A stretch of 64,000 nt of DNA from Enterocloster asparagiformis (GCA_018380885.1 JAGZSY010000014.1:62001-126000); one strand, 5' to 3'. Counted from the stretch's first letter, positions 43,878-53,116 are shown. Notes: generated by a model from the sequence alone, not told the origin. Numbers and translations: made by a program.

Positions 43878-44267
43878 TTATTTAATCCTCTGCCCCAGCC
43901 CGCAGTTCACCCGCCACACCTGCCGGGCCCCGGCGGCCAGACTGCAGCAAAGCCTTCCCGTCTCCTCCCGCCAGCTCCGCTCCAGCCGGTCCACCGGGAC
44001 GATGCCGCCGCCGATCTCATCGGTGACGATCACGCGGTCCGGCCTGGCCTGCAGCAGAATTTGCGCCAGCCCCCCCGTATCCGCCTCCACCTCACCGGTC
44101 AAAGCCCGGCGGACAAAGGCCTGGAAATTATAGCAGAAGGCAGCGGACAACAGGCGGTCCATATCCGCCTGCGCTCCATCCACCCACTCCACAGCTTCCC
44201 CCGCCGTCAGCTCCCGCTCCACAAAGGCCCGTTTTCCCTGGGCCGTTCCGCCTGTTACCAGAATCAT
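43878..44267 (-). CDS. Short CobU-like P-loop protein (second CobU paralogue)
   Basis: A 129-residue protein with a CobU-type P-loop VTGGTAQGKRAF at the N terminus and a CobU-like C-terminal half (RVIVTDEIGGGIVPVDRLERSWREE, then GRLCCSL). About 50-80 residues are missing between them compared with full CobU, including the RxxxH segment that carries the guanylylated histidine in Salmonella CobU. It may retain kinase-like nucleotide binding but probably cannot form the GMP-enzyme intermediate. It lies between cobS and cbiB. It could be a cobinamide kinase or a regulator; the assignment is tentative. Confidence 0.65.
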   Translation of the reverse strand: MILVTGGTAQGKRAFVERELTAGEAVEWVDGAQADMDRLLSAAFCYNFQAFVRRALTGEVEADTGGLAQILLQARPDRVIVTDEIGGGIVPVDRLERSWREETGRLCCSLAAGARQVWRVNCGLGQRIK

Positions 44268-44372
44268 ACTGCTCCGCCTTTCCTGAATGGTTTTAACGTT
44301 CCGGGCGCAGGGCCCGCTTTCTTTGCCGGTCCGGGACCTGCCCGGCGGCCATGCGGACGGCCTGCGCCCCCG

Positions 44373-45158
44373 CTACCCGGCCGCCCCCATATGCCCGGCC
44401 GCAGCCAGCCAGAACAGGCTCGCCAACTCGCAGACCTGCAAAAAATAACCGGCCAGATCACCCGTTATACCCCCGAACTGCCCCACAGACATGCGGCGGT
44501 AATAAAGGAATACCGCCAACTGCACCGCCAGCAGTCCAAACGCCGCGGCCGGACCGCCTCCCGGAACCGCCATGGCGCAAAACCACAGGGCCGCGGCCAG
44601 CCAAAGGCCCAGGCTGATCCCCGCGGCCCGGCGCTTGGCGCCGTCGGAGAAGGTGGCGGCCAGACCGCTCTTTTTCGCGCAGGGGAAGAACACCACCGAC
44701 AGGCCGCTGAGCGCCCGCTCCATCACCAAAACCGGCAGCGCCAGGGGCCATAGCCCCAACACCGTAACCTCGTACGCGGCGGCCGCGTACAGGAGCAGAT
44801 ATCCCCCGCAGCCGATCACCGCGAACGCGCCCACATGGGGATCCTTGAGAATCTCCAGCTTCTTCTCCCGGTCCCCGTATGAATGGATGGCATCCATGGT
44901 GTCCAGAAAGCCGTCCATGTGGATGCCGCCGGTGACCAGAAGAGGCAGGGCCGCCGCAGCCAGCGCGCGGCCGGCCGCCGAGAAGCCCAGCGCCGCGCCG
45001 GCCGCCTGCAAAAGCCACAGCGCCAGCCCCTCCAGGATTCCCACCACAGGGAACCAGCACATCACATAGCCCATACGCTCTCTGGTCCAGTTGATCGTTG
45101 GCATGGGAAATTTGGAGTACATGGAGACAGCGATGATCAAAGAATAAAATCCGTTCAC
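44373..45158 (-). CDS. cobS: Adenosylcobinamide-GDP ribazoletransferase (cobalamin synthase)
   Basis: A 261-residue polytopic membrane enzyme joining adenosylcobinamide-GDP with alpha-ribazole. The acidic signature GGIHMDGFLDTMDAIHS near residue 77 is the CobS active-site region. It starts with GTG overlapping the cobU stop, so it is coupled to the enzyme that makes its substrate. A 105-bp gap to the short CobU paralogue follows, with no obvious feature. Confidence 0.95.
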   Translation of the reverse strand: MNGFYSLIIAVSMYSKFPMPTINWTRERMGYVMCWFPVVGILEGLALWLLQAAGAALGFSAAGRALAAAALPLLVTGGIHMDGFLDTMDAIHSYGDREKKLEILKDPHVGAFAVIGCGGYLLLYAAAAYEVTVLGLWPLALPVLVMERALSGLSVVFFPCAKKSGLAATFSDGAKRRAAGISLGLWLAAALWFCAMAVPGGGPAAAFGLLAVQLAVFLYYRRMSVGQFGGITGDLAGYFLQVCELASLFWLAAAGHMGAAG

Positions 45159-45802
45159 AGCTTGTCCCCCTCTCCTGCCGTCCGGCCTGTGTGCTCCGGG
45201 GAAGCGCCCGCAGCATCGGCCTCCCCCTTGAGCACCACCGGAATCCCATACACCACTTCCACCACCCGGTCCGCCAGCTTGGCCAGGCCGGCATTGATTC
45301 TACCCATCAGACGGATATACTCCATTGTCTCTGCCTCATAGGCAATCCCGTCGCCTCCCACCTCGTTGGTGACGATAACCAGCTCCCCGCACCGGCGGGC
45401 CAGGGCTTTGATTCCGGCCATCACCGCCTCATAGGCGGGCCGGGACAGCGATTTGCCCCCGTCGGGCCCTTTGCCCCTGTCGGGTTCTCTGCTCCCGGCC
45501 GGCAAATCCCGGCCGCCGAACATCTCGTTGGCGGCCAGGTTGGACACGCACTCCAAGAGCACCGCCGTCCCCTCAGGACCGCCGGGGATCCGCACCGTCT
45601 CCAGCCCTCTGGGACACTCGACGGTGCGAAATCCTTTTCCGGCCCGCTGCCGGCGGTGGCGCTCCACCTTTTGGCGTCCCTCTTCCCCGTAAACCTCCAT
45701 GGTGGCCACATACCACCTGCGCGGGCAGCCGCTTTCCGCCGTCAGGCGTTCCGCGTACTCCGATTTTCCGCTCCCGCAGCCCCCTGTCACCAGTGTTATC
45801 AT
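45155..45802 (-). CDS. cobU: Adenosylcobinamide kinase / guanylyltransferase
   Basis: A 215-residue CobU. The P-loop is VTGGCGSGKSEYAE, the guanylylation region GRQKVERHRRQR lies near residue 36, and the C-terminal half has IVTNEVGGDGIAYE and RINAGLAKLADRVVEVV. A Gly/Pro/Lys-rich insertion (about 100-125) is unusual for the family. The frame is open far upstream inside cobT; the ATG at 45802 matches the family start, though its ribosome site is distant. It phosphorylates cobinamide and transfers GMP to it, feeding CobS. Confidence 0.92.
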   Translation of the reverse strand: MITLVTGGCGSGKSEYAERLTAESGCPRRWYVATMEVYGEEGRQKVERHRRQRAGKGFRTVECPRGLETVRIPGGPEGTAVLLECVSNLAANEMFGGRDLPAGSREPDRGKGPDGGKSLSRPAYEAVMAGIKALARRCGELVIVTNEVGGDGIAYEAETMEYIRLMGRINAGLAKLADRVVEVVYGIPVVLKGEADAAGASPEHTGRTAGEGDKL

Positions 45803-45825
45803 GCGCTCACATTCCTCTCCCTTTC

Positions 45826-46893
45826 TCATGTCAGGGGCTGGTATTGCTCCACCTGCATCTCCCCGAAGGTGCTCATTCCGTCGTAAACCGCCAGGGCCAT
45901 ATCCAGCAGCGGGAAAAGAGCGGCCGCGCCGGTACCCTCGCCCAGGCACATCCCGGCGTTGATAGCAGGCTCCAGCCCCAGAGCCTCCAGGGCCATGGCC
46001 CCGGCCGGCTCCGCGGACACGTGGGAGGCCAGGAGATATCCGCCCACAGCCGGGCAGATGCGCACCGCCGCCAGGGCCGCGGCCGCGCAGATCAGCCCGT
46101 CCAGCACCGCCGGAATCCCATAGTAGGCGCAGCCGATATAGAGTCCGGCCAGTCCGGCCAGGTCCAGCCCGCCCACCTTGGACAGCACGTCGATCCCGTC
46201 CCGTTTATCCGGGCGGCGCAGTCGGATCCCCTCCTCGATCACCGCGATTTTCCTGTGAAGGGAGGGCGTGTCCAGCCCTGCGCCCCGGCCGGTCACCCGG
46301 CCGGCCGGCTGTTCCAGGAGCACGGACAGCACCGCGCTGCTGGTGGTCGTGTTGCCGATGCCCATTTCCCCGGACCCCAGCAGTTCAAAGCCCCTGCGGC
46401 TCATCTCCCCCGCCACGGCGATCCCCGTCTCCAGGGCCTGCACCGTCTCCCGGCGGCTCATAGCCGCCTCCTTCAGAAAATTCCTAGTTCCCGGCGCAAC
46501 CTTCATCCGCAGTATACCCGGCGAGGACACTTCCCCGGCGATGCCGATGTCCACCGGGATCACCTGGGCCCCGGCCACAGCGGCCATCCGGCACACGCAG
46601 GAGGTGCCCTCCCCCATGTGCTCCGCCACAATCGCGGTCACCTCCTGGCCGGTCTGGGTTACCCCCTCGGCCACAATCCCGTTATCCGCGCACATGACCA
46701 CGATGGCCTTGCGGCCAATGGAAATCCGCGGCGTTCCTTTAACTCCCGCGATGCGGATCAGATCGCGCTCCAGCACGCCCAGGCTGTTCAGGGGCTTGGC
46801 CACGCTGTCCCAGCGCCGTTTCGCCAGGGAGGCGGCCTCACTGTCCGGTTCCTTTATGGTATCAATCACTTTCTCTAATGTCAGCATCTCCAT
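45826..46893 (-). CDS. cobT: Nicotinate-nucleotide-dimethylbenzimidazole phosphoribosyltransferase
   Basis: A 355-residue CobT that makes alpha-ribazole phosphate from the lower-ligand base. Motifs are GEMGIGNTTTSSA near residue 176 and the catalytic Glu region LGEGTGAAALFPLLD near 320. Its ATG lies inside the 3' end of cbiA (32-nt overlap), an unusually long overlap for this operon. No base-synthesis genes such as bza or bluB are visible in the window, so the lower ligand is unknown. Confidence 0.95.
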   Translation of the reverse strand: MEMLTLEKVIDTIKEPDSEAASLAKRRWDSVAKPLNSLGVLERDLIRIAGVKGTPRISIGRKAIVVMCADNGIVAEGVTQTGQEVTAIVAEHMGEGTSCVCRMAAVAGAQVIPVDIGIAGEVSSPGILRMKVAPGTRNFLKEAAMSRRETVQALETGIAVAGEMSRRGFELLGSGEMGIGNTTTSSAVLSVLLEQPAGRVTGRGAGLDTPSLHRKIAVIEEGIRLRRPDKRDGIDVLSKVGGLDLAGLAGLYIGCAYYGIPAVLDGLICAAAALAAVRICPAVGGYLLASHVSAEPAGAMALEALGLEPAINAGMCLGEGTGAAALFPLLDMALAVYDGMSTFGEMQVEQYQPLT

Positions 46894-48343
46894 TTACCAG
46901 CTTTCCGTGTTTTTCCTCCCGGTACCGGGCGCACTGTCTTGCAAAGCGCCTGACTAGCTCCGGGCAGGAGCGGTAATACAGGTGGGGAAATCCCGCCAAT
47001 ACCCGCCCCTGTTCGCGCATGGCCGGCCAGCGCTTCTGTCCCACCGGCTTGACTGCCTCCATCACCGCCCGCTCCCCGTCCAGGGCGCAGTGCCAATAAT
47101 GAAACTCGTGGGCCCGTACCGTCTCCCCCCGCCTCAGATAGCGGCCGTCCGCTTTTGCGGCTACCGTGATATAGCCGAACTGCCGCAGCCTGTTCTCCCT
47201 GCGTCCCGCGCCCGCAAACACCCCGGCCATGGGGTAGACCGTGCCGCCGTCCGCCTCCAGTTCCTCCAGCAGATACAGATATCCCCCGCACTCGGCCAGC
47301 ATCGGCATGCCCTCCCGGGCCGCCTTGCGGATGCTCTCTCGCATACTCTGATTTCCTGCCAACTCCCGGGCGTGCAGCTCCGGATAACCGCCGCCCAGCA
47401 GCAGTCCGTCCGCCAGCTCCGGGATTTCCCGGTCATGGACCGGGCTGAAATAGCAGAGGCTTGCCCCCGCCAGCTCCAGGGCCCGCAGGTTCTCCCGGTA
47501 ATAGAAGCAAAACGCCTCGTCCATGGCCACTCCCAGGCGAAAGGCGGGGCGCAGAGGAGCGGCGGGCGTTTCCGGGCACTTTGCAGGGCTCTCCTCCTGC
47601 TCCGCCGGACAGCCGGCGCAGTCCCTTCGGCCACCGCTGCCGCCCAGAGCCAAAATCCCTTCCCAGTCCAGCGCGGTCTCCAGCTCCTCCCCCAGGCGTT
47701 CCATTTGGCTTTTCAAATCCGCGATCTCCCCGGGCAGCACCAGGCCCAGGTGGCGGCTCTCAATTTTCAGCCAGTCCATCTTCGGCACATAGCCCAGGCA
47801 TCTGACCGGCAGCTCCGACTCGATGGCCTGTTTCAGCAGGCCGTACATCCCGGCGCTCACACGGTTTAGGATCACGCCCAATATGCGGCTGCGCCCGCCC
47901 CGGGCGCCGGCCGGGACATAGTTTAGAAAGCCCTGGATCAGAGCGGCAAGGGACAGGCTGGCCCCCCGTCCGTCCACCACCAGAATCACCGGGATATCCA
48001 GAATATCAGCCATCTCGCAGGAGCTTCCCCGGACCGAGACTCCGCCCAGGCCGTCGAAATATCCCATGACGCCCTCCACCACGCCGAAGCCGCCCGGCCC
48101 CGCGTTCTCCGCCAGCGTCCGCTCCGCCAGGCTTCTGACCTGGTCCGGCGGCAGAAAGAAGCTGTCCAGATTGCAGCTCTCCACCTCCAGCACCCTCCGG
48201 TGAAACATCGGGTCAATGTAGTCCGGCCCGCACTTGTAGGCCGCCAGGCTGATCCCCCTGCGCTTCAGCCCGGCCAGAAGCCCCATGGTCACCACCGTCT
48301 TGCCGCTGCCGCTGGAGGGCGCGGCGAGGAGCACGCCTCTCAC
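46862..48343 (-). CDS. cbiA: Cobyrinic acid a,c-diamide synthase
   Basis: A 493-residue CbiA/CobB amidotransferase. The ATPase domain has APSSGSGKTVV and KCGPDYIDPMFH. The glutaminase domain has LLLGGGYPELHA near residue 316 and the nucleophile Cys in LAECGGYLYL near 355. It starts with GTG overlapping the cbiET stop, behind GGAGAGG. It amidates side chains a and c of cobyrinic acid. Confidence 0.95.
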   Translation of the reverse strand: MRGVLLAAPSSGSGKTVVTMGLLAGLKRRGISLAAYKCGPDYIDPMFHRRVLEVESCNLDSFFLPPDQVRSLAERTLAENAGPGGFGVVEGVMGYFDGLGGVSVRGSSCEMADILDIPVILVVDGRGASLSLAALIQGFLNYVPAGARGGRSRILGVILNRVSAGMYGLLKQAIESELPVRCLGYVPKMDWLKIESRHLGLVLPGEIADLKSQMERLGEELETALDWEGILALGGSGGRRDCAGCPAEQEESPAKCPETPAAPLRPAFRLGVAMDEAFCFYYRENLRALELAGASLCYFSPVHDREIPELADGLLLGGGYPELHARELAGNQSMRESIRKAAREGMPMLAECGGYLYLLEELEADGGTVYPMAGVFAGAGRRENRLRQFGYITVAAKADGRYLRRGETVRAHEFHYWHCALDGERAVMEAVKPVGQKRWPAMREQGRVLAGFPHLYYRSCPELVRRFARQCARYREEKHGKLVNGDADIRESD

Positions 48344-49608
48344 AGCCTCTCCTCCACGGAGGCCGGATTCTGCATCAGGGCGACGTACACCGGATTGCCC
48401 GCGCCGGGCATATGGTAGCTTCCGGCCGGGCGGAACGAATCCACCCGCACCTGAACCAGCTCCCAGACAGCGAACCGAAAGCGTTTCCGGCAGGCTAAAA
48501 GCTCAGCCACAGTCTCCAGCGTGATTGCGTTGGCCACAATGCGTGCGCCAGGCTCCCTGCTCAGCACATGCTCCACCACCTGCAAAAGAGCGCCCCCGCT
48601 GCCTCCGATAAACACATGGGTGGGCGCCGGCAATCCGGCCAGCGCCTCCGGCGCGCTCCCCGGCACTACGTGAAAGCCCTGCCAATTCCCCAGCAGCCGT
48701 TCCCCGTTCATCCTGGTCAGCTCCAGGGCCTCCTCCTTTTTCTCCACCGCGTAGACCTGTCCCGCACCCCAGGCCTTCAGCGCCAGCCCCATCTCCACGG
48801 CCACTGAGCCTGTGCCGGAGCCGATATCATAGCACACCGCCCCGGGCCACAGCCCCAGCTTTGACAGGGAGACGGCCCGCACCTCGGATTTGGTCATGGG
48901 CACCTTTCCCCGGAGAAACGCGCTGTCCGGAAGGCCGAAGGAACAGAATGCCCCGCTTGCGGCCAGGAAATATTCCGCCACGGCGCAGCACAGGCTGCCG
49001 AAGGGGCGTTCCCTGTGGCAGGCGAGAATCTCCTCCGGATTTCCCTCCTGAATGCGCTCCCCTGTCCCGGCAAGATTTTCCCCGATCCACAGGCGGCAAT
49101 CCGAGAGCCCGGCTTCCAAAAGCGCCTCGCACAGCTCCTTCACGCCGATCTTTCCGCCCAGGAGCAGAAAGCTTTCCCTGTGGCTGCGCACCCAGTCCGC
49201 CGGGTTCACATCCCGGCCATGGCAGCTCAGAACCGCCATGCTCTGCCAGTTTTTCCCCAGCCTGGCCGCAAGCCAGGAAAGGCTGGAAATCCCGGGCACC
49301 AGCTCGGTCTCCCAGCCGCGCTCCCGGAACGCGGCCGCCGCTCCGGAGGCGGCGCTGTAAAAGCCCGTGTCCCCTGACACCAGAAACACGGCCCGGCTCC
49401 ACTGGTTTGCGCTCAGAAACTCCACCATCTCCCCGGTGCGGTGGGAGGGCAGCACCAGACGCCCGGAGAGCTCGTGCGCCAGCCCTTCCGTGAGCCGGGG
49501 CGCGCCCATAACCACCTGGGCCTCCCTCAGCCGCCGGCTTCCTAAGCCCGTCAGCTGTTCCGGTCCGCCCATGCCGGCGCCCACAATCGAAATTCTCTTA
49601 TCACACAT
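48340..49608 (-). CDS. cbiET: Bifunctional cobalt-precorrin-7 methyltransferase/decarboxylase CbiE-CbiT fusion
   Basis: A 422-residue fusion corresponding to CobL. The N-terminal CbiE tetrapyrrole methylase (about 1-205) has IVGAGMGGPEQLT, LVSGDTGFYS and PGISSLSWLAARLG. The C-terminal CbiT Rossmann methyltransferase (about 215-420) has YDIGSGTGSVAVEM and HVFIGGSGG. It methylates C-5 and C-15 and decarboxylates the C-12 acetate. The ATG at 49608 follows GGAGGAGG and overlaps the cbiJ stop. Confidence 0.95.
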   Translation of the reverse strand: MCDKRISIVGAGMGGPEQLTGLGSRRLREAQVVMGAPRLTEGLAHELSGRLVLPSHRTGEMVEFLSANQWSRAVFLVSGDTGFYSAASGAAAAFRERGWETELVPGISSLSWLAARLGKNWQSMAVLSCHGRDVNPADWVRSHRESFLLLGGKIGVKELCEALLEAGLSDCRLWIGENLAGTGERIQEGNPEEILACHRERPFGSLCCAVAEYFLAASGAFCSFGLPDSAFLRGKVPMTKSEVRAVSLSKLGLWPGAVCYDIGSGTGSVAVEMGLALKAWGAGQVYAVEKKEEALELTRMNGERLLGNWQGFHVVPGSAPEALAGLPAPTHVFIGGSGGALLQVVEHVLSREPGARIVANAITLETVAELLACRKRFRFAVWELVQVRVDSFRPAGSYHMPGAGNPVYVALMQNPASVEERL

Positions 49609-50410
49609 GCCGTGTCCTCCTCCACTGTTCATAGCGCTCCATCACCGCTTCCACGCTCAGGCCCTGTTCCGCCTCCGGCCGCTCGATCACCAGCGCAACC
49701 GCCTCCGCCTCCGCGGCGGCCTGCACCTTTTCCCGAAAGCCGCCTTTATCCCCCGTATCCTTTGTCACCAGAAAGCGGCAGTCAAATTCCGCAAGCTGGG
49801 AGCGGTTTGTCTCCACGGAAAACGGCCCCTGCATGGCGATGATATGGCGTCCGGACAGTCCCCGGTCCAGGCACTCTCTTAAGGACGCAAGCGCGGGCAG
49901 CACCCGGGCGTAAACCCGGACCGCGAAATCCGGTATGCGCGTGAAAGCGGCCAGCTCCTTGCTGCCGGTGGTGACCAGAATATTTCCATCCCGGGCAGAT
50001 AGCCACTCCACCGCCGCCTCCACGGACGGCACCCGCACCACGCCGCGCTGCGCCTCCTCCCGCCCTGACCCGGGGCGCAGGCAGCGCAGGCATTCCCGCC
50101 CGGTTTTTTCGCAGGCCTCCCGCACATTCCTGGTCACCTGTTCCGCGTAGGGGTGGGTGGCGTCCACCACCAGGCCCGGCTTCTGCTCCAGAATCAGCTG
50201 GGCGATCTCCTCCCCGTCCATGCGCTTTACCCGCACGTCCAGGCAGGGGTTGGCCCGCAGCGCTGAATCCAGCACTTCCCGGCCGTAATCCGTGGCCACG
50301 CACAGTATCGTCCTCTGCCCCCGCTCCGCCAGGCGGGCGGCCAGCTCCCGCCCCTCCGTGGTCCCTCCGAACAGCAGCACCGGAGGCAGACGGTCAGCCC
50401 GGCTGTCCAT
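49601..50410 (-). CDS. cbiJ: Cobalt-precorrin-6A reductase
   Basis: A 269-residue CbiJ/CobK oxidoreductase that reduces the corrin ring with a pyridine nucleotide. The N-terminal LLFGGTTEGRELA loop binds the nucleotide. VVDATHPYAEQVT near residue 97 and ILVTTGSKELAAF near 145 are diagnostic. It overlaps cbiH by 17 nt and cbiET by 8 nt. Confidence 0.94.
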   Translation of the reverse strand: MDSRADRLPPVLLFGGTTEGRELAARLAERGQRTILCVATDYGREVLDSALRANPCLDVRVKRMDGEEIAQLILEQKPGLVVDATHPYAEQVTRNVREACEKTGRECLRCLRPGSGREEAQRGVVRVPSVEAAVEWLSARDGNILVTTGSKELAAFTRIPDFAVRVYARVLPALASLRECLDRGLSGRHIIAMQGPFSVETNRSQLAEFDCRFLVTKDTGDKGGFREKVQAAAEAEAVALVIERPEAEQGLSVEAVMERYEQWRRTRHV

Positions 50411-51137
50411 GGCGGTATCCCCTAGGCGTCACCATATAGTCTCCGATCCGGCGGGTGGTGGAATTTCCCACATAAATGGTGGTGAACATGTCCGCCTTCC
50501 AGTCCCGCAGCTCCCGCAGCGTCATGACGCGGCACTCCTGTCCCTCCCGGCCGATGTTGCGCACCGCGCCGCAGACCGTGTCCCCGCCGCAATAGGCCAG
50601 CAGGCGGTCGCAGGCCATGGCCAGGTAGTTTGCCCTGGACTTGCTGGAGGGATTGTAAAGACAGATCACAAAATCGCCCTGGGCAGCCAGCTCCAGGCGC
50701 TTCCAGATGGTCTCGATGGGGGTCAGCCTGTCGCTGAGGCTGATCACCGCAAAGTCGTGCATCAGCGGGGCGCCCAACACTGCGGCCCCCGCGCAGGCGG
50801 CCGTCACGCCCGGGATCACCCGCACCGCAACCCCCGGATACTCCGGGGCCAGCTCCAGGATCAGGCCGGCCATGCCGTAGACGCCTGCATCCCCACTGCA
50901 CACCATGGCGGTGCTGCGCCCCTTCATGCAGCACTCCAGCGCCAGCCTGCACCGCTCCTCCTCCCGGGTCATAGCCGTGGTCAGGATATCCTTGTCCGGA
51001 TAGCGCTCCCGCACCAAATCCACGTACACCGTGTACCCGGCCAGCACCTCGCTGTTTTGGACCGCCTCGTCCGCCTGGGGCGTCATCTGCCCCTCATCCC
51101 CCGGGCCGATGCCCACCACATACAATATTCCAGCCAC
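50394..51137 (-). CDS. cbiH: Cobalt-precorrin-3B C17-methyltransferase
   Basis: A 247-residue tetrapyrrole methylase (CbiH/CobJ) responsible for C-17 methylation and ring contraction. Motifs are VVGIGPGDEGQMT at the N terminus, the SGDAGVYGMA loop near residue 78, PGVTAACAGAA near 103 and the LYNPSSKSR segment near 166, specific for this step. It starts with GTG sharing a base with the cbiF stop. Confidence 0.95.
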   Translation of the reverse strand: MAGILYVVGIGPGDEGQMTPQADEAVQNSEVLAGYTVYVDLVRERYPDKDILTTAMTREEERCRLALECCMKGRSTAMVCSGDAGVYGMAGLILELAPEYPGVAVRVIPGVTAACAGAAVLGAPLMHDFAVISLSDRLTPIETIWKRLELAAQGDFVICLYNPSSKSRANYLAMACDRLLAYCGGDTVCGAVRNIGREGQECRVMTLRELRDWKADMFTTIYVGNSTTRRIGDYMVTPRGYRHGQPG

Positions 51138-51898
51138 TATAATTCCTCCCCTTTTCTGAATTCCGTCGTAAACTGAGGGTGGTACAGCTTGGAGCGCTCA
51201 TACCCGGCCTGGGATACGCTCTCGCCCACCACCACCAGGGCCGTTTTGGTAATCCCCTCCCTGGCGGCACTATCCCCCAGCTCGTCCAGCCGGCATAGGA
51301 CCGTTTTTTCCTCCGGCCAGGTGGCCTTATAGACAATAGCGGCCGGCGTGGAGGGCTCATACCCCCCGTCCATCAGCTCCCGCTGCAGCTCCGCCAGCAT
51401 CCCCGCGCTCAAAAAGATCACCATGGTGGCGCCGTGGGCCGCAAATCCGGCGATCGACTCACGCTCCGGCACCGGCGTTCTGCCGGCCATTCTGGTGATC
51501 ACCACGCTCTGGGAAACGCCCGGCAGCGTGTACTCCATGCCCAGGGCAGCGGCGGCGCCGCAGAAGGAGCTGACCCCGGGGCAGATGTCGTAGGAAATCC
51601 CCAGCCGGTCCATGGCATCCATCTGCTCCCGGATGGCGCCGTAGAGGCAGGGATCGCCGGTGTGCAGGCGCACTGTGGCAAGGCCCTGTTCCTCCGCGCC
51701 GCAAATCACCTCCACCACCGCCTCCAGCGTCATATGCGCGCTGTTGTAGACCCGGCAGTTCTCCTTCAGGCCGGACAGCAGCTCCGGGTTCACCAGCGAA
51801 CCGGCATAAATCACCACATCTGCCTGCGCAAGCAGCCTCTGCCCCCGGACCGTAATTAAATCCGGCGCTCCAGGACCGGCTCCCACAATATGTACCAT
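51137..51898 (-). CDS. cbiF: Cobalt-precorrin-4 C11-methyltransferase
   Basis: A 253-residue tetrapyrrole methylase (CbiF/CobM). Motifs are IVGAGPGAPDLITVRG, VIYAGSLVNPELL near residue 29, HTGDPCLYGAIREQ near 79 and PGVSSFCGAAAALG near 105. It uses S-adenosylmethionine to methylate C-11. It starts four bases after cbiD behind AGGAGG. Confidence 0.96.
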   Translation of the reverse strand: MVHIVGAGPGAPDLITVRGQRLLAQADVVIYAGSLVNPELLSGLKENCRVYNSAHMTLEAVVEVICGAEEQGLATVRLHTGDPCLYGAIREQMDAMDRLGISYDICPGVSSFCGAAAALGMEYTLPGVSQSVVITRMAGRTPVPERESIAGFAAHGATMVIFLSAGMLAELQRELMDGGYEPSTPAAIVYKATWPEEKTVLCRLDELGDSAAREGITKTALVVVGESVSQAGYERSKLYHPQFTTEFRKGEEL

Positions 51899-51901
51899 CT
51901 C

Positions 51902-53083
51902 TTATCCTCCTGCTCTTATCTTCTCTGTCAGCTCGTCCGCGCCCTGAGTGCGGCCGAGAATTCCTCTGGCGTTGGTAAAGACCACGGCCTCTATTTTCAT
52001 GCCGCCGGCCCTGTGCCGCAGGTGCATGTGCACGCGCCCGATCACCCGCTCCATCACCGCCAGGCCCAGGCCCGGCGTCCGGTCCATGTACTCCATAGCC
52101 TGGTCCACCGTGATGGCCTCCAGAATCCGCTCCGTCAGCTCTGTCCCGGCCCCGCAGGCCGCGGCGTGGGCGGCCAGTATCTCCATGCGCCCGTCCGCCA
52201 TGGAGGAGTGGGTGTTCATGATCCCGGCGGCGACCTTTACCAGCTTTCCCGCGTGGCCCACCAGGAGCACCTGGCGGATGCCCTCCTCCACCGCCATGTC
52301 GATGGAGGCTCCGATGTAATTGCTGCACTTGACCGCCCGCTCCAAATCCAGCCCCAGGCTCTCCCGCACAAAGGCCTCGCCGTAATTTCCCGGGGTCAGC
52401 ACCAGGGACCGGCGGCCCTGAACGACCTGCCGGCGGATATCCAGACGGATGGTGGCCAGCAGCGCCGCCTCGCTCATGGGTTCCACGATGCCCGTGGTGC
52501 CCAGAATGGAGATTCCTCCCCGGATGCCTAAGCGGCCGTTGAAGGTATTGGCAGCCCGCGCCTCCCCCTCGGGGGCGGAAATCACAATCCACAGCGAACC
52601 GGCAAAGCCCCGGGCGGCGCACACCCTCTCCACGTGCTCAAAGACCATTTTCCTGGGCACCGGGTTGATGGCATGTTTTCCCACTTCACAGCTAAGTCCC
52701 GCCATTGTCACCAGTCCAATTCCCACTCCGCCCTTTAATTTCAGTCTCACTCCGGCGTTTACATGTTCATACCACCCACCCGGCGCTTCCTGAGCAGGGG
52801 GCGCGACCCCCACCCAGGCGCAAATCTGCATGCCGTGGGTCACGTCCGGGTCGTCCCCGCCGTCCTTGCGGACCGCGCAGCCCACCCAGCCCTCCCCCCG
52901 CCGGATATCCTCCACATTCAGCATAAAGCGGACCTGTCCCGGCGTCTCCACCGCGGCCTGCTCCACCGCCTGCTCCCCCAACAACATGGCGGCAGCTGCC
53001 GTGGAAGCCGCTGCCGCGCAAGTGCCGGTGGTGTATCCGCACCTTAACTTTTTCTGCTGCCTGTAAATATATGTATTTTCCAT
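51902..53083 (-). CDS. cbiD: Cobalt-precorrin-5B C1-methyltransferase
   Basis: A 393-residue CbiD with the N-terminal signature KLRCGYTTGTCAAAAS, ILGTTGIVEPMSEAAL near residue 195 and VGHAGKLVKVAAGIMNTHSS near 280. It is the first gene of the cobalamin operon. The ATG at 53083 fits the family start; the ribosome site (TTGAGGG) is weak. A sigma-A promoter lies just upstream at 53117-53145. Presence of CbiD and CbiF/H/J marks the anaerobic, early-cobalt pathway. Confidence 0.95.
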   Translation of the reverse strand: MENTYIYRQQKKLRCGYTTGTCAAAASTAAAAMLLGEQAVEQAAVETPGQVRFMLNVEDIRRGEGWVGCAVRKDGGDDPDVTHGMQICAWVGVAPPAQEAPGGWYEHVNAGVRLKLKGGVGIGLVTMAGLSCEVGKHAINPVPRKMVFEHVERVCAARGFAGSLWIVISAPEGEARAANTFNGRLGIRGGISILGTTGIVEPMSEAALLATIRLDIRRQVVQGRRSLVLTPGNYGEAFVRESLGLDLERAVKCSNYIGASIDMAVEEGIRQVLLVGHAGKLVKVAAGIMNTHSSMADGRMEILAAHAAACGAGTELTERILEAITVDQAMEYMDRTPGLGLAVMERVIGRVHMHLRHRAGGMKIEAVVFTNARGILGRTQGADELTEKIRAGG

Positions 53084-53116
53084 CGCTGCCCTCAACCGTT
53101 CTAATCTCACCTGTAA

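Noticed and set aside
42737..43885. 382-codon plus-strand frame over cbiB
   Set aside because: Antisense of a clear CbiB gene; Pro/Arg/Gln-rich nonsense-like product.
45803..45949. Upstream extension of cobU
   Set aside because: Lies within cobT and has no family similarity; CobU begins at its P-loop just after 45802.
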